In this document: positions 10,234-18,832 of the stretch, piece by piece
How positions within the stretch are numbered: position 1 is the first letter of the stretch
Layout: every line of letters starts with the position of its first letter
Source of the DNA: Paraburkholderia sp. CNPSo 3274
GTDB taxonomy: Bacteria; Pseudomonadota; Gammaproteobacteria; Burkholderiales; Burkholderiaceae
DNA: 64,000 bases
Assembly: GCF_024206475.1 (NCBI RefSeq)
Contig: NZ_JAMBPR010000021.1
Span: forward strand, 1-64,000
Direction of reading: 5' to 3'
Translations under genes and position numbers: made by a program
Notes under the pieces: generated by a model
The model's input: the letters and a program-made list of their open reading frames with translations, nothing else
Database searches by the model: none
What the model was told of the DNA's origin: nothing

Positions 10234-10707
10234 TCAGGCTTCCAGCGGCATCGCGCTCGTCCCCTTGAGTTCATCGAGGCAGACGATCGACTGCACGCTG
10301 TTCACGCCGGGGGCGCGCATCAGCGTATCGAGCAGGAACTCGGAAAGCGCCTTGAGATCGCGCGCCACCACCTTCAGAACGTAGTCGATATCGCCAGTCA
10401 CGGAGTAACACTCCTGCACCTGCGGCAACGTCGCGACGAGTTCCTTGAACTTGACGAGCTCGCGCATGTGCCCGCGCTCCATCGTTACCTGAATGAAGGC
10501 GACCACGCCGAAGCCGAGCGCCTGCGCGTCAAGGCGCGTCTCGTAGCGCCGGATCACGCCGAGCTCCTCGAGCCGCCGGTGACGCCTGAGTGTCTGCGCG
10601 GGCGAGAGCTTGATCGTGGCCGCGAGTTCGAGGTTCGAGGCGCGGCCGTGCTCCTGCAGTGCGGCGAGAAGCCGCATGTCGATCGTGTCGAGCGCGAGAT
10701 TTTGCAT
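10234..10707 (-). CDS. Lrp/AsnC family transcriptional regulator
   Basis: A 157-residue feast/famine regulator. The N-terminal winged helix-turn-helix is at about residues 8-60 (LDTIDMRLLAALQEHGRASNLELA and LSPAQTLRRHRRLEELGVI). The C-terminal RAM ligand-binding/oligomerisation domain includes VQECYSVTGDIDYVLKVVARD. It is divergent from the aromatic amino acid permease and aminotransferase genes, with about 250 bp between them. This makes regulation of aroP-tyrB by an amino acid effector the natural hypothesis. Confidence 0.93.
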   Translation of the reverse strand: MQNLALDTIDMRLLAALQEHGRASNLELAATIKLSPAQTLRRHRRLEELGVIRRYETRLDAQALGFGVVAFIQVTMERGHMRELVKFKELVATLPQVQECYSVTGDIDYVLKVVARDLKALSEFLLDTLMRAPGVNSVQSIVCLDELKGTSAMPLEA

Positions 10708-10861
10708 TTATCTTGCGTGAGATGGGTTTGAGGCGAGAGGGAATTGTATCAATCAGGGTTTGCCTGCGTACGAGATGAAATCATATTTTTCCGCGCCAAC
10801 TATACACTGGGCGCACCCGATCGGGCTGGCGGCCAATACCTCCACGCCCGGCAGCGCGCCG

Positions 10862-10879
10862 GCACAGAACGTTGTGTGC
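10862..10879. promoter_or_regulatory. Candidate Lrp-type operator upstream of aroP
   Basis: GCACAGAACGTTGTGTGC is an 18-bp palindrome with a single mismatched pair, located 83 bp before the aroP start codon in the lrp-aroP divergent region. Its size and symmetry fit a dimeric regulator site. Binding by the adjacent Lrp protein is inferred from position only. Confidence 0.4.
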
Positions 10880-10961
10880 GCAATTTTATTTCGTGGAGCG
10901 GAGCCAGCGTCCTACCCGGATGCTTTGGCCTCGCGCAGATAAGTCGGAGACAGGAAGAGAC

Positions 10962-12356
10962 ATGGTTTCAAACGACACGCGTGAAAATCGCGACCAGCTA
11001 AAACGCGGCCTCAAGAATCGCCACATCCAGCTCATTGCGCTGGGCGGGGCGATCGGCACGGGCCTGTTCCTCGGCATTGCGCAGACGATTCAGACGGCCG
11101 GGCCTTCGGTGCTGCTCGGCTACGGCATCGCCGGGATCATCGCGTTCTTCATCATGCGGCAGTTGGGCGAGATGGTCGTGGACGAGCCCGTCGCCGGTTC
11201 GTTCAGCTATTTCGCGGACAAGTATTTCGGCCCGTTCGCGGGCTTTCTCTCCGGCTGGAACTACTGGGTGCTCTACATCCTCGTGAGCATGGCCGAGCTT
11301 TCGGCGGTCGGCATCTACATGCACTACTGGTGGCCGACTTTGCCCACGTGGGTCTCGGCGCTCGTGTTCTTCGTGGTCATCAACGCCATCAACCTCACGA
11401 GCGTGAAGTCGTATGGCGAGCTCGAGTTCTGGTTCGCCATCATCAAGGTGCTCGCGATCGTCGGCATGATCGCCTTTGGCGGCTGGCTGCTGTTTTCGGG
11501 CTCGGCCGGTCCTGAAGCGAGCGTGTCGAACCTCTGGCGCAATGGCGGTTTCTTCCCGCACGGCGTCTCGGGTCTCGTCATGGCCATGGCGGTCGTGATG
11601 TTCTCGTTCGGCGGGCTGGAACTTGTCGGCATCACCGCAGCAGAGGCGGATGATCCCTCGCATAGCATTCCGCGCGCGACGAATCAGGTGATTTACCGCA
11701 TTCTGATTTTCTACATCGGCGCGCTCGGCGTGCTGCTCTCGCTCTACCCGTGGCAGAAGGTCGTAGCTGGCGGCAGCCCCTTCGTGCTGATCTTCCACGC
11801 GATGAACAGCGACCTCGTGGCCAACGTGCTCAATCTCGTCGTGCTGACAGCGGCGCTCTCGGTCTACAACAGCGGCGTGTACTGCAACAGCCGTATGCTC
11901 TACGGCCTCGCGCAGCAGGGCAATGCACCGAAGGCGCTGCTCAAGGTGAGCCGGCGCGGCATTCCGCTGGCGGCGCTCGGCGTGTCGGCGTTCGTCACGG
12001 CCGCTTGCGTGATCATCAACTATTTCATGCCGGGCAAGGCGTTCGAACTGCTGATGGGGCTCGTCGTGTCCGCGCTCATCATCAACTGGGCGATGATCAG
12101 TCTGATTCACCTGAAGTTCCGCCGCGAGAAGGCGCGCGCGGCTCAGACGACCACGTTCCGCAGCCTCGGCTATCCGCTGACGAATTACGTGTGTCTCGCG
12201 TTCCTCGGCGGCATTCTCGTTGTAATGTATCTGATTCCGGATCTGCGGATTTCCGTGTACCTGATTCCGGTCTGGCTGGGCGTGCTTGGGCTCGCCTACC
12301 GCCTGTGGTGCCGCAAGTCGGCGCCGGCGCTGCAACGCGGCGTGCCGGCTCCGTAA
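10962..12356 (+). CDS. aroP: Aromatic amino acid permease (AroP/PheP-like, APC superfamily)
   Basis: A 464-residue, 12-helix amino acid-proton symporter. Its sequence parallels E. coli AroP closely over the whole length: LKRGLKNRHIQLIALGGAIG, MRQLGEMVVDEPVAGSFS, SFGGLELVGITAAEADDP, YNSGVYCNSRMLYGLAQQGN and ALIINWAMISLIHLKFRR. The real start is the ATG at 10962, preceded by AGGAAGAGAC; the longer frame upstream has no support. An aromatic-type aminotransferase follows after 43 bp, consistent with uptake and catabolism of Phe/Tyr/Trp. Other AAT-family substrates cannot be excluded. Confidence 0.9.
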   Translation: MVSNDTRENRDQLKRGLKNRHIQLIALGGAIGTGLFLGIAQTIQTAGPSVLLGYGIAGIIAFFIMRQLGEMVVDEPVAGSFSYFADKYFGPFAGFLSGWNYWVLYILVSMAELSAVGIYMHYWWPTLPTWVSALVFFVVINAINLTSVKSYGELEFWFAIIKVLAIVGMIAFGGWLLFSGSAGPEASVSNLWRNGGFFPHGVSGLVMAMAVVMFSFGGLELVGITAAEADDPSHSIPRATNQVIYRILIFYIGALGVLLSLYPWQKVVAGGSPFVLIFHAMNSDLVANVLNLVVLTAALSVYNSGVYCNSRMLYGLAQQGNAPKALLKVSRRGIPLAALGVSAFVTAACVIINYFMPGKAFELLMGLVVSALIINWAMISLIHLKFRREKARAAQTTTFRSLGYPLTNYVCLAFLGGILVVMYLIPDLRISVYLIPVWLGVLGLAYRLWCRKSAPALQRGVPAP

Positions 12357-12399
12357 GCGCTGATATTCGTCCCGAATTTCGTCCAGAGAGTTAAACAGC

Positions 12400-13596
12400 A
12401 TGTTCGAACACATCGATGCCTACCCCGGCGACCCGATCCTCTCGCTCAACGAGAACTTCCAGAAGGACCCGCGTCAGAACAAGGTCAATCTGAGCATTGG
12501 CATCTACTTCGACGACGAAGGCCGTCTGCCCGTCATGAAGGCCGTTCACGCGGCCGAGGCGGCGATTCTCGAAGAGCCGGGTCCGAAGCCGTATCTGCCG
12601 ATGGCCGGTTTCGCGCAGTATCGCGACGCCGTGCAGGCACTGGTGTTCGGCGCCGACTGCCCGTCGCGCGCGGCCGGCCGCATCGCGACCGTGCAGACGC
12701 TGGGCGGCTCGGGCGCGCTCAAGGTGGGCGCCGATTTCATCAAGCGCTACTTTGCGACCAGCCAGGTGTGGGTGAGCGATCCGACGTGGGAGAACCACCG
12801 CTTTATCTTCGAGCGCGCGGGCTTCACAGTGAACACGTACCCGTACTACGACGAGGTGACGGGCGGCCTGAAATTCGACGCGATGCTCTCGGCCATCGAC
12901 GCGCTGCCGGCGAAAAGCGTCGTGCTGCTGCACGCGTGCTGCCATAACCCGACGGGCGTCGATCTGGATCGCGCGCAGTGGGAGCAACTAATCGACGTGC
13001 TGCAAAAGCGCGACCTGCTGCCGTTCGTCGATATGGCGTATCAGGGCTTCGGCGCGGGCCTCGAGGACGACGCGTTCGCGGTGCGCGAGCTTTCACGCCG
13101 CGGTGTGCCGGCGCTCGTGGCGAATTCGTTCTCGAAGAACTTCTCGCTCTACGGCGAGCGTTGCGGCGGCCTGCACGTGATCTGCGAAGACGCGGCGGCC
13201 GCCGACCGCGTACTCGGCCAGCTCACGGGTTCGGTGCGCGCGAACTACAGCAATCCGCCGACTCACGGCGCAAAGATCGTCACCCGGGTGTTGAGCACGC
13301 CAGAACTGAAGGCGTCATGGGAGCAGGAGTTGGCGGCGATGTGCGAGCGCATTGCGCGTATGCGCGTGGCGATTCACGACGGCCTGAGCGCGCATGCGAG
13401 CGAAACGGCACTCGAGCGCTACGTGAAGCAGCGCGGCATGTTCACGTACACGGGCTTGAGCGAAAAGCAGGTCGAGAGGCTGAAGGAAGAGTTCGGCGTA
13501 TATATCCTGCGCTCGGGCCGTATGTGCGTGGCAGGCCTGAACGAGAAGAACGTGAGCGTGGTGGTCGACTCGGTTGGCAAGGTGATGAAGGACTAA
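12400..13596 (+). CDS. tyrB: Aromatic amino acid / aspartate aminotransferase (class I, PLP-dependent)
   Basis: A 398-residue fold-type I aminotransferase of the AspC/TyrB subfamily. It transfers amino groups between aromatic amino acids (or aspartate) and 2-oxoglutarate. Evidence: the N-terminus MFEHIDAYPGDPILSLNENF, the LHACCHNPTGVDL motif with the PLP-contacting Asn, and the Schiff-base lysine at residue 246 in SFSKNFSLYGER. GRMCVAGLN near the end contains the substrate-carboxylate arginine. Linkage to aroP favours the aromatic specificity. A terminator-like hairpin follows within 40 bp. Confidence 0.93.
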   Translation: MFEHIDAYPGDPILSLNENFQKDPRQNKVNLSIGIYFDDEGRLPVMKAVHAAEAAILEEPGPKPYLPMAGFAQYRDAVQALVFGADCPSRAAGRIATVQTLGGSGALKVGADFIKRYFATSQVWVSDPTWENHRFIFERAGFTVNTYPYYDEVTGGLKFDAMLSAIDALPAKSVVLLHACCHNPTGVDLDRAQWEQLIDVLQKRDLLPFVDMAYQGFGAGLEDDAFAVRELSRRGVPALVANSFSKNFSLYGERCGGLHVICEDAAAADRVLGQLTGSVRANYSNPPTHGAKIVTRVLSTPELKASWEQELAAMCERIARMRVAIHDGLSAHASETALERYVKQRGMFTYTGLSEKQVERLKEEFGVYILRSGRMCVAGLNEKNVSVVVDSVGKVMKD

Positions 13597-13633
13597 GGGA
13601 AGAGCGGGGCTATGTGCCCCGATATCCTTCGAG

Positions 13634-13678
13634 CGCCGCTGGTGTGCCGGTATGAGCCGGACGCTCCAGCGGCGTTTT
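13634..13678 (+). terminator. Rho-independent terminator after tyrB
   Basis: A 9-bp stem (CGCCGCTGG / CCAGCGGCG) is followed directly by TTTT. The remainder of the roughly 300-bp gap up to 13898 shows no further gene. Confidence 0.75.
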
Positions 13679-13898
13679 CGCATCTAGCCCGCGGAACCGC
13701 ATGCCGGTGCCGCATCCACCGGCAACGCCGCCGCCTGCCATCGGACGACTCGAGGTTTCGTCGTCCACGCCTATTCATCCCGCATCAAACCGCCAGTCTG
13801 TCAAGCGGTAGGGAGTAGATGGCACACATGCCGGCCGCGCGCGGTCTTCCAGGTCTCACCCTGATAGAATGCGTGAGCCGCAACGTAGTGGATTGCTG

Positions 13899-14309
13899 AT
13901 GAAATTGCTTGATGCCCTCGTCGAACAACGGATTGCCGCCGCGGCCGCGCGCGGTGACCTCGACGACCTGCCCGGCGCCCGTGCGCCGCAGACGCTCGAC
14001 GACGACCTGCTCGTGCCCGAAGCAGTGCGCATAGCCCACCGCATCCTGAAGAACGCAGGGTTCGTGCCGCCCGCAGTCGAACAGCTGCGAGCCTTGCGCG
14101 ACCTCGAGGAAGACCTCGCCATCGTGGGCGACAAGGCCGCGCAATGCCGTCTGCGCGCGCGCATGCTGGCGCTCGATATGGCGCTCGAATCCTTGCGTGG
14201 CGGGCCGATGGTCGTGCCTCACGAATATCGCCGCCGCATAGCGGAGCGTTTGTCCGAACGTGCAGCCGGCGAGCCCGGCCTGCCTGGGCTCTCGGCGGAG
14301 GCGGCGTGA
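13899..14309 (+). CDS. DUF1992 / DnaJ-homologue subfamily C member 28-like protein
   Basis: A 136-residue protein with the DUF1992 domain: start MKLLDALVEQRIAAAAARGDLDDLPG, then LDDDLLVPEAVRIAHRILKNAGFVPPAVE. The function is unknown; despite the eukaryotic name of the family there is no J domain here. The ATG at 13899 gives the family N-terminus. The stop codon overlaps a GTG that can start tadA (GTGA), so the two are likely co-translated. Confidence 0.85.
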   Translation: MKLLDALVEQRIAAAAARGDLDDLPGARAPQTLDDDLLVPEAVRIAHRILKNAGFVPPAVEQLRALRDLEEDLAIVGDKAAQCRLRARMLALDMALESLRGGPMVVPHEYRRRIAERLSERAAGEPGLPGLSAEAA

Positions 14310-14998
14310 CGGGCTCTCCCGTCCAGCCACACGCCCCTGGCGGCGAAAGCGAAGAGGCGCACCCGGCTGTCACTTCGCCTGCCGGATCGATTCCCGTCGA
14401 ACTGCTCGTGACGGCGTCTGCAGCTACGGCTCAGGCCGGCATCCAGGCCGATCCCGTCTCCGAGCGCGATCGGCATTTCATGCGCCTCGCGCAGGCTGCC
14501 GCCGAAGAGGCGCGTGCCGCCGGCGAAGTGCCGGTAGGCGCGGTGCTCGTGCGCGGTGACGAAGTGATCGCCTCGGGCTTCAATCACCCGATTGGCGCGC
14601 ACGATCCCTCCGCTCACGCCGAAATGGCGGCCTTGCGCGCGGGCGCGCACGCGCTGGGTAACTACCGCTTGCCCGGCTGCGAACTCTATGTGACCCTTGA
14701 ACCGTGCCTGATGTGCGCTGGCGCGATCATGCACGCGCGCATCGCACGTGTGGTGTTCGGCGCGCGTGACCCGAAAACCGGCGCATGCGGCAGCGTGGTC
14801 GACGCCTTCGCCAACGATCAGCTGAATCATCACACGAGCGTGTCCGGAGGCGTGCTGGCGGACGAGTGCGGCGAGGCACTGCGCGCGTTCTTCGCCGACC
14901 GGCGCCGTGCAAGCCGGGAAGCGCGCCGGGCTCGGGCACAGGCTGGGCAAGCGCAGGGAGGGGCTGGCGTAGCCGGTCCGGACGAACCCGCGGGTTGA
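14306..14998 (+). CDS. tadA: tRNA-specific adenosine deaminase TadA
   Basis: TadA deaminates wobble A34 of tRNA-Arg(ACG) to inosine. The deaminase core holds the zinc ligands and catalytic glutamate HAE (His104, Glu106 from this start) and PCLMC (Cys134, Cys137). NYRLPGCELYVTLEP and VVFGARDPKTGACGS are diagnostic. The start is uncertain. The GTG at 14306 overlaps the previous stop and gives 230 residues, with about 45 more N-terminal residues than E. coli TadA. The first internal ATG, at 14480, would cut slightly into the usual N-terminal helix. The C-terminus has an Ala/Arg/Gly-rich extension. Confidence 0.9.
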   Translation: MTGSPVQPHAPGGESEEAHPAVTSPAGSIPVELLVTASAATAQAGIQADPVSERDRHFMRLAQAAAEEARAAGEVPVGAVLVRGDEVIASGFNHPIGAHDPSAHAEMAALRAGAHALGNYRLPGCELYVTLEPCLMCAGAIMHARIARVVFGARDPKTGACGSVVDAFANDQLNHHTSVSGGVLADECGEALRAFFADRRRASREARRARAQAGQAQGGAGVAGPDEPAG

Positions 14999-15023
14999 AT
15001 CTCACGGTTGAATCGAATTCGAC

Positions 15024-15950
15024 ATGACCATTCATCGCACCATCGAACTGATCGCACCGTCCGGCTATCCGCATGATCCAGAAGCGGTGCACCGTGGGCT
15101 TGCGCGGTTGCGAGCGCAAGGCCATCACGTCGACGGCGTGCAGGCGACCGAGCGGCGCTATCAGCGCTTTGCCGGCACGGATGGCCAGCGCGCGGCCGAA
15201 CTGAATCGCCTCGCCGACCCGTCGCGCGACCTGCCGGACATCGTCCTCGCCGTGCGTGGGGGCTACGGCGCGGTGCGCATCCTGCACGGTCTCGATTACG
15301 ACGGATTGCAGCGGCGCTTGAAGGATCAGCCCATTGCCTTCGTTGGGCATAGCGATTTCACCGCCATTCAGCTCGCGCTGCTCGCGCGCGCCGGGCTCAC
15401 GACGTTCGGCGGTCCGATGCTCTGCAGCGACTTCGGCGCCGAGAGTCTCAGCAGCTTCACGATGCATCACTTCTGGGACGCGCTATCGAAACCGGCCTAC
15501 ACGCTTAAGGTGAATGCGCCGCAGGCCCAATCGACGAGTGTTTCGGGCACGCTCTGGGGCGGCAATCTGGCCGTGCTGACTTCGTTGATTGGCACGCCTT
15601 ATCTGCCGCCGGTCGAGGGCGGCATCCTGTTCGTCGAAGACGTGAACGAGCAGCCGTTCCGCATCGAGCGCATGATTTATCAGCTGCATCTCACCGGCAT
15701 TCTTGCTCGCCAGCAAGCACTGGTGCTGGGCGACTTCACTGGGCACAAGCAGTTCGATTACGACAACGGCTACGATCTGCGCGAAATGGTGGAGCAGGTA
15801 CGTGCCGTGGTTGGCATTCCGGTGGTGACGGGCCTGCCGTTCGGCCATATTCCGGATATGGTCACGCTGCCGATGGGCGCGCCGGCGCAGCTGAACACCA
15901 CCGCACACGGCTTCGAGCTGACCGTGAGCGGCTATCCGCATCTGGGTTGA
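15024..15950 (+). CDS. ldcA: Muramoyltetrapeptide LD-carboxypeptidase (peptidase S66)
   Basis: A 308-residue cytoplasmic serine peptidase that removes the terminal D-Ala from recycled murein tetrapeptides. S66 hallmarks are the nucleophile elbow FVGHSDFTAI, the LRGGYG-type loop (AVRGGYGAVRIL), the TLWGGNLAVLTSLIGTPYLPP segment and the acid residue region LFVEDVNEQPFRIERM. There is no signal peptide, as expected. It starts 25 bp after tadA and is probably in the same transcript, ending at a clear terminator. Confidence 0.93.
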   Translation: MTIHRTIELIAPSGYPHDPEAVHRGLARLRAQGHHVDGVQATERRYQRFAGTDGQRAAELNRLADPSRDLPDIVLAVRGGYGAVRILHGLDYDGLQRRLKDQPIAFVGHSDFTAIQLALLARAGLTTFGGPMLCSDFGAESLSSFTMHHFWDALSKPAYTLKVNAPQAQSTSVSGTLWGGNLAVLTSLIGTPYLPPVEGGILFVEDVNEQPFRIERMIYQLHLTGILARQQALVLGDFTGHKQFDYDNGYDLREMVEQVRAVVGIPVVTGLPFGHIPDMVTLPMGAPAQLNTTAHGFELTVSGYPHLG

Positions 15951-15965
15951 TTTCGCACTGACAGA

Positions 15966-15990
15966 GAAGCGCTTTCGGGCGCTTTTTTTC
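15966..15990 (+). terminator. Rho-independent terminator after ldcA
   Basis: A short GC-rich stem (AAGCGC / GCGCTT) around TTTCGG is followed by seven T residues, 16 bp past the ldcA stop codon. Confidence 0.85.
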
Positions 15991-16061
15991 GTGGAGCTAT
16001 ATGCAACTAACGGCCAATTCTGAGCTGCGCCAGACAATGTTCACTCTAACGCTTCTTCTCT

Positions 16062-16074
16062 AAATTGTTGACAA
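16062..16074. promoter_or_regulatory. Candidate GntR operator, distal copy
   Basis: AAATTGTTGACAA, containing the TTGTNNACAA dyad typical of FadR-type GntR operators. It is identical over 13 bp to a second copy at 16205-16217. It lies in the 310-bp gap between ldcA and the GntR gene, which otherwise holds only the ldcA terminator and the GntR promoter. Confidence 0.5.
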
Positions 16075-16204
16075 AAAATGTGGCCGAAATGGGGCAGGGA
16101 ATCACCATGCAGGTGCTGAATTCCCCGAAATAAAGCGCTTTTCACCGATAAGAGGCATGTGGCAGCCGGCGTGTACGTGGGGATCTTCCCCAGGTTCGCC
16201 CATA

Positions 16205-16238
16205 AAATTGTTGACAATATTTATGTCCAACCTAGGAT
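16205..16238 (+). promoter_or_regulatory. Predicted promoter of the GntR gene overlapping a GntR-type operator
   Basis: The second copy of AAATTGTTGACAA contains a perfect -35 (TTGACA, 16211-16216), followed after 16 bp by TAGGAT (-10, 16233-16238). The start codon is 22 bp further on. The operator-like dyad TTGTTGACAA overlaps the -35, the arrangement expected for autorepression. Confidence 0.6.
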
Positions 16239-16260
16239 ACCCAACATAGAGACCCGAGCC

Positions 16261-16983
16261 ATGCGAAAGACCGATATCGACGCCGAAGCAACCGGCATGA
16301 AGCCCGAGGCAATCGCCGCGCGAATCCGCGCAGCGATCCTCGAGCACCGGCTGCCGCCCGGCGCGAAGTTGACTGAAGCGCAGTTGTGCGAAGTATTCGG
16401 CGTGAAGCGCGGCCCGATCCGCCAGGCGCTCGCGCTGCTCGCGAAGGACCATCTCGTGGATCTGGAGCCCAATCGTGGCGCGTTCGTCGCAAGCCCATCG
16501 CTCCAGGAAGTGCACGAGGTGTTCGAGATGCGGCGGATCATCGAGTTGGCAGTGGTGGGGCGTATCTGCAGCGCGCAGCACGGCAACCGCCGACTAAAGA
16601 CCATCGGCGAGACGATCAGGCGCGAGCGCAAGGCCTTCGAGGGGCGCGACTTCCCGACGTGGATCCGGCTTTCGGGCGAGTTTCATACGTCGCTGGCCAC
16701 GCTCACCGGCAATACGGTGCTGTGCGATTGCCTGGGCGGGCTCGTGGCGCGCTCGACGCTGATTTCAGCGCTCTACGAATCGCCGGGACGCAGTCCGTGT
16801 TCGTTCGACGATCACGAGGCGATTCTCGCGGCGCTCGAGGCCGGAGACGAGAAAGCCGCCGTCGACCTCATGGTCCGCCATTTGCAGGGTGTCGAGCTCA
16901 GGATGCTCGACCGGCCGGCGGGCGCTTCGGTCGACTTGCAGGAAGTGTTCAGCGCGCGCGAGGCGACCTCGCTTGCACGCTGA
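16261..16983 (+). CDS. GntR family regulator (FCD/FadR subfamily)
   Basis: A 240-residue repressor-type protein. The winged HTH lies at about residues 12-80 (PEAIAARIRAAILEHRLPPGAKLTEAQLCEVFGVKRGPIRQALALLAKDHLVDLEPNRGAFVA), followed by an all-helical FCD ligand domain with the metal/ligand motif FHTSLATLTGN. The ATG at 16261 gives the family N-terminus. It heads the ureide island, being followed by the NCS1 permease and allantoin genes, so its ligand is plausibly a purine or ureide intermediate. This is inferred from context. A dyad overlapping its own promoter suggests autoregulation. Confidence 0.9.
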   Translation: MRKTDIDAEATGMKPEAIAARIRAAILEHRLPPGAKLTEAQLCEVFGVKRGPIRQALALLAKDHLVDLEPNRGAFVASPSLQEVHEVFEMRRIIELAVVGRICSAQHGNRRLKTIGETIRRERKAFEGRDFPTWIRLSGEFHTSLATLTGNTVLCDCLGGLVARSTLISALYESPGRSPCSFDDHEAILAALEAGDEKAAVDLMVRHLQGVELRMLDRPAGASVDLQEVFSAREATSLAR

Positions 16984-17280
16984 TGCTCCTGAGGCGGCAC
17001 TGAAATGGATTGCAGTCAAGGATTGCAGTAAAGCGCGGTGGCCCACTACGAACGGTGGGCGCCGCGGCTGAAAAGGATGGAGTGGGGCGCATGCAGTGCA
17101 TGCGGACGGCTCGAACAGGCACAGCGTTGCAGCGCGCCCGCAAGCGGCGACCGGCGCAGTGCCTGCGAAGGCCAGACCATTCGGGGATATCGCGGCGGCC
17201 GCGTCTAGCGGCGGTACGCACGCGTTTCGAGGCGTTCAGGCGTCTTTTTTCCGTCGGCATATCCATCCAAGGAGCGGATC

Positions 17281-18795
17281 ATGGCTCAGTTCAGCGCGTC
17301 ACCTGGCAGTCCGGCAGTGCCCAACTTCGAATCCGGTGAAAGTAGCGAGTCCGCAGATAATCTGCGCTTGCCGGCCGGCTACAGCGAGCGGCTCTACAAC
17401 CACGACCTTGCACCGCTCAAGGAGCAGACCTGGGGCGCGTACAACATCTTCGCGTTCTGGATGTCCGACGTGCATAGCGTCGGCGGCTATGTGTTCGCGG
17501 GGAGCCTCTTCGCGCTCGGCCTCACGAGCTGGCAAGTGCTCGTAGCGCTGATCGTCGGCATCTCCATCGTCAATGTGCTCTGCAACCTGATCGCGCGGCC
17601 GAGCCAGCGTCACGGCGTGCCGTACCCGGTGGCGTGTCGCGGCACCTTCGGCGTGCTCGGCGCCAACATTCCCGCCGTGATTCGCGGTCTCATCGCCGTA
17701 GCGTGGTACGGCATCCAGACCTATCTCGCTTCGAGCGCGCTCGTGATCGTCGTGCTCAAGTTCGTCCCGCAACTCATGCCTTACGCCGACGTGCACAAGC
17801 ACGGCATGCTCGGGCTTTCCGCGATAGGCTGGGCCGGCTTCATGACGCTCTGGGTGCTTCAGGCGTTCGTGTTCTGGAACGGCATGGAGACCATCAAGAA
17901 GTTCATCGACTTCGCGGGGCCGGCGGTTTATGTCGTGATGTTCGCGCTCGCGGGCTACATGGTATATCGCGCGGGCTGGCACAACATCGGCCTGAATCTT
18001 GGCCAGGTGAAATATCACGGTACCGAAGTGATTCCCGTGATGATCACAGCGATCTCGCTCGTGGTGTCGTATTTCTCGGGGCCGATGCTCAATTTCGGCG
18101 ACTTCTCACGGTATGGCAAGTCGCTCAAGAGCGTTCACAAGGGCAACTTCTGGGGGCTGCCGGTCAACTTTCTCGCATTCTCGCTCGTCACGGTCATCAC
18201 GACGTCGGCTACGCTCCCCCTGTTCGGAGAACTGATTACTGATCCCGTCGAAACGGTCAGCCGCATCGATCATCCGACCGCTGTGATTCTCGGCGCGCTC
18301 ACGTTCACGATTGCGACCATCGGCATCAACATCGTCGCGAACTTCGTTTCGCCCGCGTTCGATTTTTCCAACGTCGCGCCGCGGCTCATTAGCTGGCGTG
18401 CGGGTGGCATGCTCGCCGCCGTGGCCTCGATCTTCATCACGCCGTGGAATCTCTTCAACAACCCGGCTGTGATTCACTACACGCTCGACGTGCTCGGTGC
18501 CTTCATCGGGCCTTTGTACGGTGTCCTGATCGTCGATTTTTATCTCGTGAAGCGCGGACGTCTTGCCGTAGATGATCTCTACTCGGTGTCGCCGAAGGGG
18601 GCGTACTGGTATCGCAACGGCGTGAACTGGCGCGCGGTATCGGCTTTGCTGCCGGCAGCGGTGATCGCGATTCTCTGCGTGATGGTGCCTTCGCTCGGCG
18701 GCGCGGCGAACTTCACCTGGTTCATTGGCGCCGCGCTCAGCGCGTTGTTCTATCGCGCGCTCACGATGGGCGAACGCGCGCGCGCAAACGCATGA
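17281..18795 (+). CDS. NCS1 family nucleobase/allantoin-type permease
   Basis: A 504-residue, 12-helix cation symporter of the NCS1 family. It has the family's GAYNIFAFWMSDVHSVGGYVFAGSLFALGL opening, IARPSQRHGVPYPVACRGTFGVLGANIPA, IAVAWYGIQTYLAS and SYFSGPMLNFGDFSRYGKS. Substrates of the family are purine or pyrimidine bases, allantoin and hydantoins. Position directly before an allantoin racemase gene and upstream of puuE makes allantoin or a purine base the likely cargo. AAGGAG lies 9 nt before the ATG. A 300-bp gap separates it from the GntR gene. Confidence 0.92.
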   Translation: MAQFSASPGSPAVPNFESGESSESADNLRLPAGYSERLYNHDLAPLKEQTWGAYNIFAFWMSDVHSVGGYVFAGSLFALGLTSWQVLVALIVGISIVNVLCNLIARPSQRHGVPYPVACRGTFGVLGANIPAVIRGLIAVAWYGIQTYLASSALVIVVLKFVPQLMPYADVHKHGMLGLSAIGWAGFMTLWVLQAFVFWNGMETIKKFIDFAGPAVYVVMFALAGYMVYRAGWHNIGLNLGQVKYHGTEVIPVMITAISLVVSYFSGPMLNFGDFSRYGKSLKSVHKGNFWGLPVNFLAFSLVTVITTSATLPLFGELITDPVETVSRIDHPTAVILGALTFTIATIGINIVANFVSPAFDFSNVAPRLISWRAGGMLAAVASIFITPWNLFNNPAVIHYTLDVLGAFIGPLYGVLIVDFYLVKRGRLAVDDLYSVSPKGAYWYRNGVNWRAVSALLPAAVIAILCVMVPSLGGAANFTWFIGAALSALFYRALTMGERARANA

Positions 18796-18832
18796 GCTTC
18801 GCGCAAAACCAGGCATCGACGAAGGAATCGAA

